From Symbiodinium natans (Eukaryota; Sar; Dinophyceae; Suessiales; Symbiodiniaceae), in the NCBI GenBank assembly GCA_905221605.1, contig CAJNDS010002373.1, positions 221,001 through 285,000 of the forward strand: a stretch of 64,000 nt of DNA, given 5' to 3'. Position 1 is the first letter of the stretch. Each line of letters starts with the position of its first letter. Under the pieces are notes generated by a model. That model worked only from the letters and a program-made list of their open reading frames with translations, was not told where the DNA came from and searched no databases. Below, piece by piece: positions 33,823 through 50,246 of this stretch. The position numbers were made by a program, and so were the translations under genes.

Positions 33823-36800
33823 CTTACGAGTCAAGCCCGAACCCCCACGAGCCAAGTGGCCGAGCTCGACTCCCCAATCATGGTCGGCAGCTTGCCCACC
33901 GTGATGAAGTCCAAGTCCAGTGAGTTCCTCTGTACCCTAAACCCTAAACATCCCTAAACCCTTTCTTGGATGGCTCAGGAGTTGATTATTAGGGGGCCTC
34001 GCGCTTCGCGGGTGGATCCAGAAGGGCCGGGCCTCCGGAAATGGGGGAGAGCATGTGGGTTCGTTGTGTCTACAGCCTGAGATGTGTGTTTAAAGGTCAC
34101 GAGAAAAAGAATCAAGACTAAAGACTTTGGCATGTTCGCAATGAATCGGGGGTGATTGGGCTGCTCTTCCCCCCGCGCCAGACGTCTGGACATTACCCAC
34201 CCGGAACCTGAGGAAAATGCACGATAGCCGTCCGATAGCCCATTGCACAATACTATGCGTGGTCCAACTACTGGCCAGACTCTTCGCAGACTGCTCTGGC
34301 CCTTCTTACAAGCAAGGATACGTCTCATTGCTTTGAAAAGGAATGACAAGGATAGGCTCTTCAGAAAGCAGGTCCTCGAGACACTGATGTTGACGAAGAT
34401 CGTGTGCGGTGCACCTCAGTCCGGGCGCTTGAGATGCGCCCATTGCACGGCTAGTTTGTTGGACACTGAGGCCCTGCGTGTTGCAGCGGATAAACGAGAG
34501 GTATCTTGTGCTCCGTCTTTTCAGGTTCTTAGGCTGGGCTCGATGCTGTGTTTTCGGGCCGTTCCATAGGCTTCGGGGCTATTTTCCGGCCATCTAAACT
34601 ATACCCCCCTGAGTGCTGCCGCTGGCGCCATATGTCTCGCTGGACTTCCTCTGCAATGCTTTCAGAAGCAAAGCTTTGGGGCCCCCAGGGGCCGCGACTC
34701 CGGCTTTCGGCTCTGAAGGATTGGTGCAACTCTCGGCTATTGCTACTTGATGCTACTTGCCTTCACGACGGATTCCACAAGACTGCAGCCGAAATAGGGT
34801 CAGGGCCACGACAAGCTCTCTATCGCGAAGTATTCTTACTGGCAAGTGCTCGGGTAGGCCTGCACTGTTGGGGTTCTTTTCTGCCCTCGAACCCTTGCCG
34901 GTCAGCGTTGCCAGCAAAATGGTGGCGCAACGAGTCTTGCCAAGAAGCTGCTCCTTAGCGCTGTGCCCCAGTTTCCTATTCATACTTCGCCCCAGAAAAG
35001 TCCTCGGCATGCGCAGTTCCGCCACAGCGAAGTCGAAGGCATTGGAGGACCCCGAGATCCAAAGGTGCTCAAGAGTGGGCCTCGAGCTCGGAACGGTCCG
35101 GGGTTGCGTAGAGGTGGGGTTTGCTTTTCGCACTCTTGCCACTCTCGCACGAAGATCTTGGAACCCCACATTCAAAGCATTCATAAGATCTTACAAGAGC
35201 CCTACCTGCACTGCCACCTCTGCACGACCTCGCGCGCCTCCAGACGCGGCTCTCCGAGAAGTTGTTCGAGTTAGGCTTGGAGAAGCCAGCTTGCATCTGG
35301 TGGTCGAGGCAGTAGGCGTATGTGAACCTGCTATTTTCTGCTGCTGGTAGGGCTTGCAAGTTCAGGATTTTGGGGTGTGCCATCTTAGCTTGCGTCTTTG
35401 GAGATTCTCGAGGACTTTTTTCTGCCTTCTCGGGGCTTCTCGGGCTGCTCTGGGGGGAATGTTCCTATGGATTTAGATGAGCCTTTTCGCCCAAGGCGGC
35501 CGCCTCCAAAGTCGGAGCTCTGAATCGCCGAGCCCCTCTTCCCTCTTCGAGCAGCAATCACAAAACACAGCTCCTTCAAGTTTAAAAGGCATTTGCCATT
35601 GTGAGCCAGGGCACGGCTTCCACTCGGTGTCGTTAAAGGTTTGGTAGGCATAGGCGCCCATGGGGTAGTCGGCGGTGGCCCAGATGCCGCAGCCTCTTGT
35701 GCTGCAAAGGCTCAAAAGGTGTCGAGTGTTGTAGTATGTTGTAGATCGTTGCGGCAGAACGGCAGGCAAACCGTAGTGTGCCAAAACGATGGCTCTTCAC
35801 GTATATAAAGCGTGCATGTACAAATCAGATCAAATCAGCTTGGGCTGGCCGGACTCCAGGTCACTGCCAGGCAGCAGGGCAGCTCGAGATGAATGATGGA
35901 GCCGTCGGGGCCTGGCAAGCGCAGGCCTAAGCCTCTCTGAGTCACCTCAACCCAACTTGCATTGAAGCAAGATTGGTCGCCCTCACGCTTGGAGGGTCCT
36001 GGTTGGATGCCTCGTCGAGGTGCTTGCCAAACCCCCTTCATCCCACATCGTTGCTACATCAGACCTCCCTCCGCTCTGAACCTGTTGCCCGGTCAATCTC
36101 TGAGCACCCCCATGCCAGGAAGCTACAAAATCTCAACCTTCAATGTTTCGCATCGTCCACCCCAAACAAGACTCCGGCCTAGCTGCAATTCCGCTCCACT
36201 GCGTGCCAGCAGACGGGTGCTGCCTGACACTTCCTGAAAGGTCAAGAAGGTCCACATAGTGACTCTGGGCCTGCACACATGCTGTCCCTCCTTTCAAGAC
36301 TGAGACTGTAAGATTTACCGTAACGGAGTTCGCAGTGCCGAAGGAGCTATCTTGCTATGCTTTGGGCTGACGATGTTTCCCCCAGTAGGTTGACACGTGT
36401 CTTTGTCTTTAGGCCTGAAGCCCAGAAGCAAGAGAACGAGACATCTGTCTGAGCCCAGTCTCAACCAAGGAGGCAGGAATAGTTGGCGTCGGAACCTCCT
36501 CCACTGCCCTCCAGGCTGCGGGACACATTCAAAATCAGGCTGCTAGCAACCACTCCGGGAATCAACTATGACACTGGGGTGTTCGGCTTGCGGCCCTTTG
36601 CGACTTGGCCTCCTAACGAACCTTTGTCTTAAGCCCAGCCGACTGTGGCCTCGGGGTCTGTTGGGTGGTTGGTGCACAGTGCGAACCGCGCGAACCGCGC
36701 ATGAAGGACAGATGCGCAAACCCTGACCCTGATGTGCACTGTGACTGGATAGCAACTTCTATGCTAACCCTGCAAGACCAAAGCATCCACCAGGAAAGTC

Positions 36801-38635
36801 GACGCCCAAGCTCACAAACCTGCAAACAAGCAAATGAAGCAAAAGAAGCCCCCGCCTCAGCTCCTCCCGCACCTTGTGATTGTGGGACTTTACGGTTCAC
36901 GAGGCTTCAATGGCGTGAGGAATGGAGAAGGCCCCTCGCTCGGGTGAGGGAGGACCCAGGTAAAGTTACCAAAACCCCCCGAGCTTCACCAAGCTCTGCA
37001 GGGAAGACCCGGAAGACCGCTTCCTCACAACTTTTGAAGCCTCAGCCCCGGAGCCCCGGAGCCTCCTTGGCCAAGGGATGCGGCGAGGTGACCGCCGGCC
37101 CCTCCTCTTCTTTTGACATCAATTGGAATTTGAAACCAGCATGCCAAAAGCATATATGAACACGTCAGAACAACTTCAGTGGGTCGTGCAAGCCCTGAAC
37201 GTCTCCGATTTCCAGGCAAACGTAGGCCCTTGAACGCCGCACCCCTCCGCGGATGCGCTTCTCTTCAGAAGCGCCAACCTTCATGCAATCTCAGGCTTCG
37301 AAAGATCCCAACCAGTCCAGACCTGAGATGCATAAGATCCGCGGCACTGTTTCTAGGGTAGTACCACCGTTTGCTTTGGGTTCCGAGTCCATGGCGCCTT
37401 TTCAAAACCTCACTTCCTCTGCCACCGCTTTTTAGCCCTGGAGTTTCGGCAGAGCAGTGATCAGGGGTGGGCATGTTGCTCAAGTTTATCAGAACCGCTG
37501 CTTTCTGCTCTAGCGGCACGAGCCTGAGCTTTTCTGTCGCAGCAGGGTTCTTTCAGAAACTTTCACACAGTTACCCAAGGACCAACCCCTTAAACCACCA
37601 ATTCCTGCGCAGGCTCTGAAGGTCCAGCACACACACAATATCAAATCTATTGACGGTCAGTGGTCAGTCACTCATCCGTCTAAGCTTCTATCCCTGCATC
37701 CCTCCTCCAGCGCTCTGGCTGCCAGCTCGTTGAAGATGCGCTGCTCGGCCCATGATGCGGCCGCTCGCCTGCAGGCAAAGCTTTCAATTTACGCTGCGGC
37801 CAGAATGAACGTTTAGTCTCGTGCAGGAGCGCAGCCTAGGTTTCATAGGGTGCTTCTGGGCACTGGATGTGCTAGGACTGAGGGGTCGAGGGGTTCCATT
37901 TTTTTGGCCACTTGCCTTTGGCCTTTCCAAGGGCTCACTGCGTCGCAACTTGCAGCTTGACACAGCTTGACAGGAGTTTCTGTACGTGCCTTACAGGTTG
38001 GAAGGTCAATGCTGCTATGGGTCTTCCAGTGTTCGAAACCACTTCCTTGCAAAGGAAGAAGCTACTACTCCCCAAGCCTAGCCATGGAATCTGCTTCCCA
38101 AGTCTCCTGTGTCTTGAACTCTGATATGATAGAACTTATGCTGTGGCCGAACCAGGGACTTCTCAGCCAAGAGTCATGAAGGTCTCATTCGTGAGGTTCT
38201 CAGCTCAAGCTCACGTGCTTTGTTCCTACTTAACAGGCGCGTCGCCCTTAAGTTCCTCTTCCAACCCCCTATCAGCGTCGAGCAGAAGAAGCAGGGTGCT
38301 CTCCTTTTGGTGCACTGTTGGGTCTTAGGCTCTAGCTGTCAGATCTTCTCAAAACTCCGAGCGTCGTGGCGGAAGACAGTGACGTTGTAAGAGTCGCCGC
38401 CGCCCCAGCCGGAGATTCCTGGTTCAAGCTTGCAAAAAAAGGCAAAAAGCGCATCTACCGAATCCTGTAATCATGGCTCGATCCCATTCCCTCAGCATCC
38501 CACCACAGGCAGGGAGAAGCACCAGCATATACTAATATGGCACACTGCCTCTTCACAAGTTGTGTCGGCTTTGGGCATTAGATGCTTCATAGCCTGGCCT
38601 TAAATCAACCAAGCCCTTGAGACCTCCAGAAGGTC

Positions 38636-38661
38636 GCACACACACACACACACACACCCCA
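38636..38661 (+). repeat. CA dinucleotide repeat
   Basis: Twelve or so CA units; a separate CG run of about 20 bases lies at 38812-38831. Confidence 0.85.
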
Positions 38662-41600
38662 CACACCACACACAAAAACACCAAGAAACACAAGTCGACC
38701 CATGTCGACTCTGGAGAGGTTGGAGAGGTTGCAGTAGCAAGGCGCAGTAAATCGCTTCGTTGAGTGCAAGGCTCCACTGGTGCATCAAGCTCTGTGCCAT
38801 CAACCAAGTGGCGCGCGCGCGCGCGCGCGCACCCACACAAAGCCAATCACTTTTGATGCTTTGCTGACTTGCTGGAGCAAACGAAACGGTCAAGCCCAAC
38901 AAGCACCAAATTCTACAGAAAGTTCCCCGAATCAGGCAATTGCGTGCATTGGGCCTGGGGTTCCCCAGGTGTGCTCCGGGGCCTTCAACAAAAACCAGGT
39001 CATGTTCCTCGGCGGGATCGGGTTCAGCAAAGTGGGCTTACAAGAGGCTGCTCAACAAGTGGGGCAGGTTCTGGAGGTTCCATTCTTCTCGGCTTGATTT
39101 GGTGGCGGTTGAGGATTTTGTAGAGCAATGATGTAGAGGGATCCCGCACTGCTGTCCGAGCTTTCCACGGTTCTCGAAGCAGACTTGACCAAACATGATC
39201 ACTGTGCTAGCGCAAGTCAAGGGACTAACTGGCGGTACATGTTGAGGCGTTGAGGCACCCCTGCTTGCCTTTCAACTGCACTGTTTGCGGGGTGTGCAGT
39301 CTGAACGGGATCCTCAAAATCTGAAAGCAGAAGCGATTCCTGAGATCAAGATCGTCAAGCTCGGCCCTGATCCCCTTCCAACTGCACCGGGTACCTGACA
39401 GCAAACAAGTGCAGCATCCCCGGCTAACTTCTACAGTACAGCCACATGCACAAAACTATTACAATCAGCCCAAGGACTTTGAAGCCTTCTGCGCGGTTTC
39501 CTCAAGCCCCAAGCGACATGGAATCCACCCTAGAACACCCTCTTGAAACCCAACCTAAATCTAAGTGGCTGCGACATGCGTAAAGTCGGCCAGGTGGCTG
39601 CACCGCCGGGTCCGTGGCTGCACATCGGGGCTCTCCACGGCCGAGGCAGCGCAGCCAGGCCTTTTGTTTTGGGGCACATCCTTCTTGGCTGTACAAGGTG
39701 TGTGGGTGAAGGGGTGACGGTACGGTTGGCACATGTCTTGATCGGCGGATTAAGGGCTGTTGTTCCGCTTTGGCCTTCGCATCTACGGAAGAACTGCGAA
39801 ACATCCAATGCGCCTCCAACATTCGCCCTAGGCCCGGCGCCATGCGCTACATGTGTGCCGTGCCACAAACAATCCCTGTTGCCTGGGCTTTTCACTACTT
39901 GATGCAACCACATGCGTCGTGACATGTCCCCAGTACCCACGCATTGCATCGTGCTCTACTTGTGGGTGTTGCGCCGTTTGCTACCTTTCACCTGGATACG
40001 CAACCTTTGACGATTCCCAAAGTGCCACGCAGGCACCCGCTGAATAGCACGGTACTGCCTTGGCTTTTTCGTGGTGCTTAGCTTTGAGGGGTTCTGGCAT
40101 GGTTGAAGACATGCCGTTGTCGGGCAGACTCGTAAAGGCTGCATAAGCCGAAAATGAACTGCAAGTCCTAGGTTTCATGAGCAGCTTCTGTGCATTGCTG
40201 CTCAGCTCCGCAACCGTCTGTAGAGGCCAAACCCTACACCCTCTTTCCAACGGGCTCTGAATCCAACCTCTGCCGAAGGATTTCGGTGCGGCAGTGAGAG
40301 GTGAGGGTTTTGAATTTCGGGCAGTCCCCGTAGCGGCTCAGGATGGTTTAGGATATTAGCTTTGAAAACTTCAAGGCAGTGGAGGATTTCCGGCGCTTTA
40401 GATTCTTAGGCTTCACCTGCTTACGACACATGGTCTTGTTATTCGGCATCGCTAGCTCAAGTCGAGTTCTATGCAGCCCAGCAACGCCATCTTCAGTGGG
40501 TCCGAGGGATTGCCATAGACCCAAGTGTCCTTGAGTTTCACAAGGAGTTGGTCTGGGCCAAAAATCGAAGCTTTTCTGTGAGTTAATGTGGCATTCTGCC
40601 TGAATCCAAATTCGGCTGTTTGGATACCATGTTTTCACAACAAGCGCTACTCAATGCTTGCCAACAACGGCACTACAACCAGCACGAGTGGTCCAGTTCT
40701 CTGTTGAAGCCTCAAGCGCTTGCTTCAAAAGGCAGCGCAAAGTTCTGAAGGACAGAACTGACAGAACACATAGAACGTCGTACTTTCTGCATAGTATTGC
40801 TGAACTATCCAGAAGTCAAGGCGTTCGACAGCCCTTGCCGAATGCTTGAGAAGCTGCCGCCACTTCCAGGGTGACCGTGGGCAGTTGCTCGCGCACCTTT
40901 CCAAAGAATCACTTGTGAGGCTTGTCGCGCAGGTGACATTGACAAAATGTTTGTGCCTCCCTAACCTTCACCTACCGCCACCTGCTTGCTGCCTGCCAAG
41001 TGGCTTCCTGCACATCTGCAAAGAAGGCATCGAATGTGGAAGCGATCACCTCGGCGCCTGCCACTTGCACAACCCTTTGCATCAACCTTTGAATGCAGGG
41101 AGGTTTGGGACTTGCGGGGCCCGGGGGCTTTGGAGTTTAGGATTCGGGGCTCCACGTCTTGCAGCTCGGCCGGAACCACTGCCGCTGCCAGATCGTAATT
41201 CTTTTGCGTCGGCTACAGTAGGGGCTAGAATCACTACATGAAGACGCAAGAGGTATGGCAGAGCCACCAGCTGCAGTAAACGCAGGACAGAAGCTCGAAA
41301 AGCCCCACCTGGGTACTCCCTGCTCACATTTGTAAGAATGGTGAGAACTTCGGAAACGTTCTCCGGCGGGCCCCGGTTGTCCTCAGCAGGCGTGTTCTGT
41401 TCGGGCGTTGGATGATCCAGTCTACATCAAGCACTGACCCCACACTTCGTCAAGTTTGCGCAGGGCATGCGGAGGGCTCGCAGCCGAGAGTCGGTGCGGA
41501 ACTCGGTGCAGAGCGCCACGCCGTTTGGCGCTTCGGCGCAGTCCTCGGTGACTCAACCAAACAGTTTTTGTGGACCGGCAGCATGTTTGCAAGGCAAAAA

Positions 41601-44162
41601 CCATGATCAACCATGTGCGCAACGGTATGCAAGGAACAAAGGGAAGTGACAAAACAAAACACCCTCAAACCTGAAACTTTCAATCCCGCAGTTGTCGTCC
41701 TTCAGGCCGTAGCCACCGTAACCATACCTGAGCTGCGTGGTTTCCACTCTCCGCAGCACCATGCCTCACAGATTTATATATGTCCCCTTTCCGGAGCGCC
41801 CCCCCACCATCCCAGACACATGCCCAGTCCTATTAAGCTCAAAAGCAAACGCAAAGACTACGCAAAGGTTGGGGAACTAGAGGGTCCAGCACAGATAGGC
41901 AGCGCATGGTAGGCCACAACAATGTCTGCTCCAGACGACTCGTCAATCCTTGGCAACAGAACCCGGTGCACGTTGCAAAACTGGTGCAAACGCCGGGTCC
42001 CTCAAGGCCTACAAGTCTTAAGTGTGCAGAGCACCAGTGGTTCTACTGAAGAAGGCAGCTGCATGATTGCTCTTGCTATCTGAGTTCCATCGGTGGAGCA
42101 TGGGCAGTTGAGGTGGATAGTCTGCGCCATTTGAGCCTCATCAACAAAGGAAGGAGCTGACTAAAGAGATGCATCGTCAACTGCAACTGCGGTCACGAAC
42201 CTGCAACATGCAGTGTGCTCTGTCACGAACGCCTAGGGCAACATATAGTGTCCATGATGCCCTTGCTTCCTTGAACTGTTGCGTGCTTGGCAGCCGATAG
42301 TAAGGCCGGTGATGCCCCTCTTCTTCAAGTGTGGCAGCACTGCACGCGTCACGTAGATCACATCGCGGATGCTCATCGTGCGAGTGGCCTGTCGCGATCG
42401 AAAGCTCATAGCTATGTGCTGAGTGTGGCACTTGACTTGTCAGCTTTATGCTTCCTTACAAGCGAAGTTTGGTTTGGCAAGTGCGAACGTTTGAGTGAAT
42501 CGGCCCAGCCCCAATTTCAAATAGCCACCTCACTTGCCAAACGTTACAGCACCAACGAACCGCAACACTCAAGCTATTTAATTGGCACAGGCAGCATGCA
42601 CGGCAACTGCAGATTCAACTTGACACCTAGAAGGCCGAAAGCACACAGTGTCCAAAGCCGATCCTCTCTATGACCCTCTACTATACCGTTTACTCAGAGC
42701 AGTTTTTGCACCTGACGGCCGAAGCGCTGATCCATGCGCTTGGCCAGGTCGAAGCCAGCCTCGCCATCGGAAGGCAGAAGGCAGAAGAAAAAGGCTCTAT
42801 AGGTCCTAGAGCTGCAAGGGCTGCAGGATTTGGACTTTAAGGTTAGTTCTGGGGTATAAACACGAGACTCATGGCGTTGCTAAGTCAGCTGCAATAGCTT
42901 GCAGAACAGCCCCAAAGATGATGAAACCACACCAGACACAAGAAATTCCCAAAGTGAAGTAGCAGCATGACTTGTCCACCGCAAGCGCAAGTCTTGCTTG
43001 CAAGCCTGCTTGCTGTTGTGCTTCTGCACTTCGCAATCAGCAACCAGGCTCCGCATCTCAGTGCCAAACCCCAAATTACCGAACTCTTGGGCCACCCCCG
43101 CGCCCCGGGCCTCGAACAGCTCGGGGGCCATGTTCTCGGGCCTGGGACAACACGCAGAATCGCTGAAAACTCCGGAAAGGAAACAGCCTGCTGGTCGTGA
43201 GTCTGTCACTTTTTCTTTGTGCACATTTGCAGCTCTGGACGGCCCAGGCCAGGTACCAATCACAAGAAAACGCAAGCTGACGGTCTTACTAGCAGCTGCA
43301 TCTACACCCCCGCGGCTGCCAGCATCCCTAAAGAGAGCTTCGAGGACCATCGCTTTTGCTAGCCGGGCTGAGCTGCTGACTGGATGTTGAAGGGGGCCGC
43401 GTTCCACGCGATGTCCCCACGCCTGGTCATGCCCCTTCTCTCCATCTAGGACCCTCCCGGCGTGTTCTGACTTGCTGTCAAAGCACCTGCTTACCCCGCA
43501 CCTCCCTTGACCGCGCCCTCTCACCCACAATCACCCCAAAGCCTCCGGCATGGCCAGCAAGGCTCAACCCCTAAAGGCCCCTAAACCTTTCAACCCCAAC
43601 CTTGTGGAAGCTCCTGACTTTAGGGAGCCAGAGTACTTCCTGCTTCGTATATATATATATATGTGTGAAGTCCCCACTCTTTGGCTTTGTCTGTTGTTCG
43701 TGATGCGCCTGGCGGCGGCGGAAAAGTTGGCGATCTCCTCGGCCTGAGAGCTGAGCGAGTTCGCAGAAGCAGCATAGGCAGAGTTGTCAGGAAAGGACCC
43801 GTAAACCCGATACCCAAATCCAGAAAATGAAGCTCCAGGACTCCAGGGGCTTTCATCTCGGATGCCGGGGCATTCTCGATTTCTTGACATGCCAGCTTTG
43901 ATGGTTTATAATTACGAAGTTGATAAAGATGCATGGCGAGTACCCATCTGTATATACAAGCTCAAGCCCTCTCGGAACCTCAGGGAAAGGAACTGAAAGC
44001 GATGCATTGCTCCGTCCTGCGTTCTCTCTTACCTCGCAGAACTCCACAAGCTAAACAGAACAGTGAAAGGCGAAATCATGATGAACTCCAAGCCGAAACA
44101 CATGAACCATGCTTAAGAACGCAGTGTCCCTGAGGCCCTGTCCAGCAAGCCAACCGTAACCA

Positions 44163-47107
<2,945 letters not shown>

Positions 47108-47806
47108 CTTGCAGTCAGCATGCTCTACATAACTCTACCCAGTGCGCTTGAGGCACACGCTAGTCATGTTCATTCAAGTCACAAACTTTCCTGTCACTTG
47201 GTGTAGAAGAGATACTCTGCGGGCATGGCGCATGCTTTACAGTATGATTCGGGCTGGAGGTGCTCGGGACATCTTTCGGTGTTTCAGTCCGGGGCCAATG
47301 TGGGTCTGCACCCGGCTGAGCTCGTAGCATGCAACCGCTTCCTATGTTTCTTCTATTTCTTCAGGGTTTGGATGGTTTGGGGGTCTTTGGCACCCTGTGC
47401 TGAGACTTTTGGGAAGCGCGGCAAACTGCAAAAGCCCGCGGCCTTTTGCCCCTGACGCCTAAACTCTCCCTAGGCCCTAGAAGCTCCTTGAGCCTGGACT
47501 TTTTTTTTGATCCGAGAGTCTGGGGCGCTCCGTCCTTTCGGAGCCATGAGCCGCCGGGCCAAGACACGTGGCTGCGGTTGGTGACCTCGACTCTTCGGAA
47601 AATTCAGGGAAAGTGGTTTGGGGCTTTGGCCAGGCTATACAGAGTTCAGGAAGGCTTAGGGGTTGCGTTGGGCTTAGAGCTGTTGAACAGTTCTCGAAAG
47701 TGTTGAGGTCGGTGCACCGCAACAGCACGTGTACGTTGCTGAGGCGACTCGAGGCGACAGGAAAGGAGGACACTCCTGCTTTGTGAAAAACCACAGCAAG
47801 AACCAC

Positions 47807-47869
47807 CTTTCCAAACCGCAACTGCTTCCAAACTGCGGAGCCGGTCCACGCTACTGCATCCTCTGCATC
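47807..47869 (-). CDS. Candidate exon upstream of the GH38-like gene
   Basis: After TGCAG|G it reads DAEDAVAWTGSAVWKQLRFG then K, 21 codons in phase 0, ending at a GTGGTT donor. It could be a 5' exon of the 44-47 kb gene or of a neighbour. Confidence 0.3.
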
Positions 47870-50214
47870 CTGCACCACCAATACTTCAGCTAGGTACATC
47901 CCGCCCTATAGGTGCATTTAGGAGCATATTTCCAGGCTTGAACTTACCCCAATTCGACCGCTCTCAAAACTTCTGTCTCATTGTTAGGGCTGTTGGGGAA
48001 AATTGGCCGATGAAGCTCCACCTTCGGATGTGGGTTCTACTGTAGTAGGGCGCACATGGGCTCGCCACAAATAAAAACCAGTGGCTGGGGTCGAATGCAA
48101 AATTTGTCGCTGCAATCCCAGCACACGCTGCAACCCAGCAACTTTGCCAGAGACAGTCAGAGCCGGAGCGAAAGCGAACACACAAGAAGTTCTTCAGGGT
48201 GCCGGTGACTGTCGGTATGTGCCGGTGGGGTTCGTGCAAGATGTGCGTTGAGGGAATCCGAAAGGTCAAACAAACTCCTCAGATTTACATCGCGAGATTT
48301 CGGACTGAGACTAGAAACGACAGCCTACTAGACTACAATCAAACGACTTTTAAGAGGACCACATCAGAGAGCCATGTCCTCACCCGCTCGGCAAGTGATC
48401 GTCGTGTTCAAGCCTTGGTCATCGGCTCTCTTCAGGTCTTTGCGAGTCTTTGCACTCGGAAGCTTCGGATTGCTTTCTTGCTTTCTGGGGTGGTCGGTGC
48501 AATGCCAAGGCACGACGACGAGTGTCGTAATCGTAGATGGGGCGCAGTGTGCAGATCCTTTGCGGGAAGCTGAGCTTCACAGACAAGAATTCTACCGAGG
48601 TGCTACTGATCACATCGAAGGCTCTAAATCCGAATGAGCGAAAAGTTGAGCTCCTCAGGAACCTATTCTCATCGGTGCAGCTTCCACCTCCCTATTCACA
48701 GCGCGCCATACATGGCGAAGACATGCCCAAGATGCTCCAAAAGCGTCTCGGAGCCGTCAGCAGGCAGGCGGGCATAGCTGCCTTATTTGTTCAACTTTTT
48801 TGAACCCGTGCTTAGCCGAAGCGTGTGACGTAATTGTTCCAAGTTCAAGAGAAGGTTATACGAACCGCTTCGATTCTGAGACATTTTTGGTGATATTTGT
48901 GGGAAGCAAAAGGAGCTGTGTGAGCTGAGTCTTTGCAGATGTTTCGAAAGTTGGAGGTCAATTGCAAGGGTTTGGGTTCGAGCAAGAACTTGCACAGCTT
49001 ATGCCCATGCAGAGCTGAACGCAACAAAACCTGCAAATCCGAAACCTCAATCACACCCCTTCTCCGGGTGGCTGTTGGGAGCTGCGCAGGGCTTCCGGGG
49101 TGGCTGGAAGAGCTTGAGGGCAAAGTCGCCGTGGTCCTGCTTATGTCAAAGAGGCCTCTAATACGTTAGGACTCTAGGGCTTCAGACTGCAGAAGTCACT
49201 TTGAAGCCTATAGTCTTCTACTTTCACGTCTGGGCTTAGCTTCAGAGATGTGGATGAAAGGATCAGGCTCGGGGTGTTTGTAGGACTGAGGTTGGGGGTT
49301 GCACGGTGCTACAACATGCTACACTGGATTTCCGGGTGAGCGCGACAGTGAAACTTGGCGGGATGTGCTTGGATGTGCTTGGCTGGGTGACATTCTGCGT
49401 CGGAGCTGCATTAGCCCAAATGCCACTCAGGTCTGGCAGCTCGGCCCCGTTTTCATTCCTGAGCGCAAAAGGGTTCAGGGCTCCAAGACGCACAAAGTCT
49501 GGAGTCCAAACAAAGCCTTAGCCCAAATTATAGTGATAGTCAAATTTCTCGGGCCGCCTCGCAACTTCACTTCCCCAACGCAAAGGTTGCAGCCACGCAC
49601 GGGAAACCCTCTTTGTGGACTTCGTAGCCCATAGTCTGCATCTAATCTTGATGGACAAGAGGCGCCCTAAGGAGGTGTCGTTTGTTTCAGGTGGTCCGTC
49701 GCTTTGCAGGGTTTTGGTCCTGCCCTAGTTTGCATGCTCAGATCATCAGATGAATGCTGTCACACTTGGAACCCGAACGCCGGAACAACACAGCTGCGGT
49801 ATCCTGCATCCAAGGAGCATAATGACCTTTCCTTCCCATGTGCCCGGATGGCAGGACCCCAAATGGACCAACAAGGCTGCGACGAGCGAGTGGAGCGCCA
49901 TGGCCGATAGGATACAAGCGACTGGTAGGTGAGTGGTTTCTACCCGATCCTACCGAACGATGGGAGGATTGAAAAAAGGCTTCCTCTGGATGTCCGACGA
50001 TGGCTGTGACAGGTGTGCCTCTTGATCTGCTCAATGGCTGCAGTTCCATGCCAGCCACGCGCTTGTATATTCCCGGTTGCTCCTGCGCGACCGGAATCTG
50101 GACCCAACCTCTGAAGAATTGTTGATTGGACCCCGGATCCCCACTGCTAGACAAGATCCCTGGCAACTGCAACCTTGATCCCAGATGCATCCAAAAACTT
50201 TGCATATATGTATA

Positions 50215-50216
<2 letters not shown>

Positions 50217-50246
<30 letters not shown>
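50217..50246 (+). repeat. CTAT tetranucleotide repeat
   Basis: Seven units of CTAT. Confidence 0.9.

Larger units (their letters stand above)
32220..44160. other. Long stretch without confident genes
   Basis: Many short open frames on both strands, none with recognised homology. Coding-like pieces include a minus-strand start with a signal-peptide-like MPKSLVLILFLVTF at 34134, ending at a GC donor, and a 216-codon minus frame at 43530-42880. Given how many long frames proved to be intron in RPS5, none is called. Loose telomere-like tract at 33.7 kb and CA/CG runs at 38.6-38.8 kb. Confidence 0.45.

Noticed and set aside
34757-35350. 197-codon plus-strand ORF
   Set aside because: The overlapping minus frame is equally open and the composition is not distinctive. 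No homology recognised.
42880-43530. 216-codon minus-strand ORF with PENMAPELFE, recalling the kinase APE motif
   Set aside because: No DFG, HRD or later kinase motifs nearby; the sequence is GC-rich and other frames are open too.
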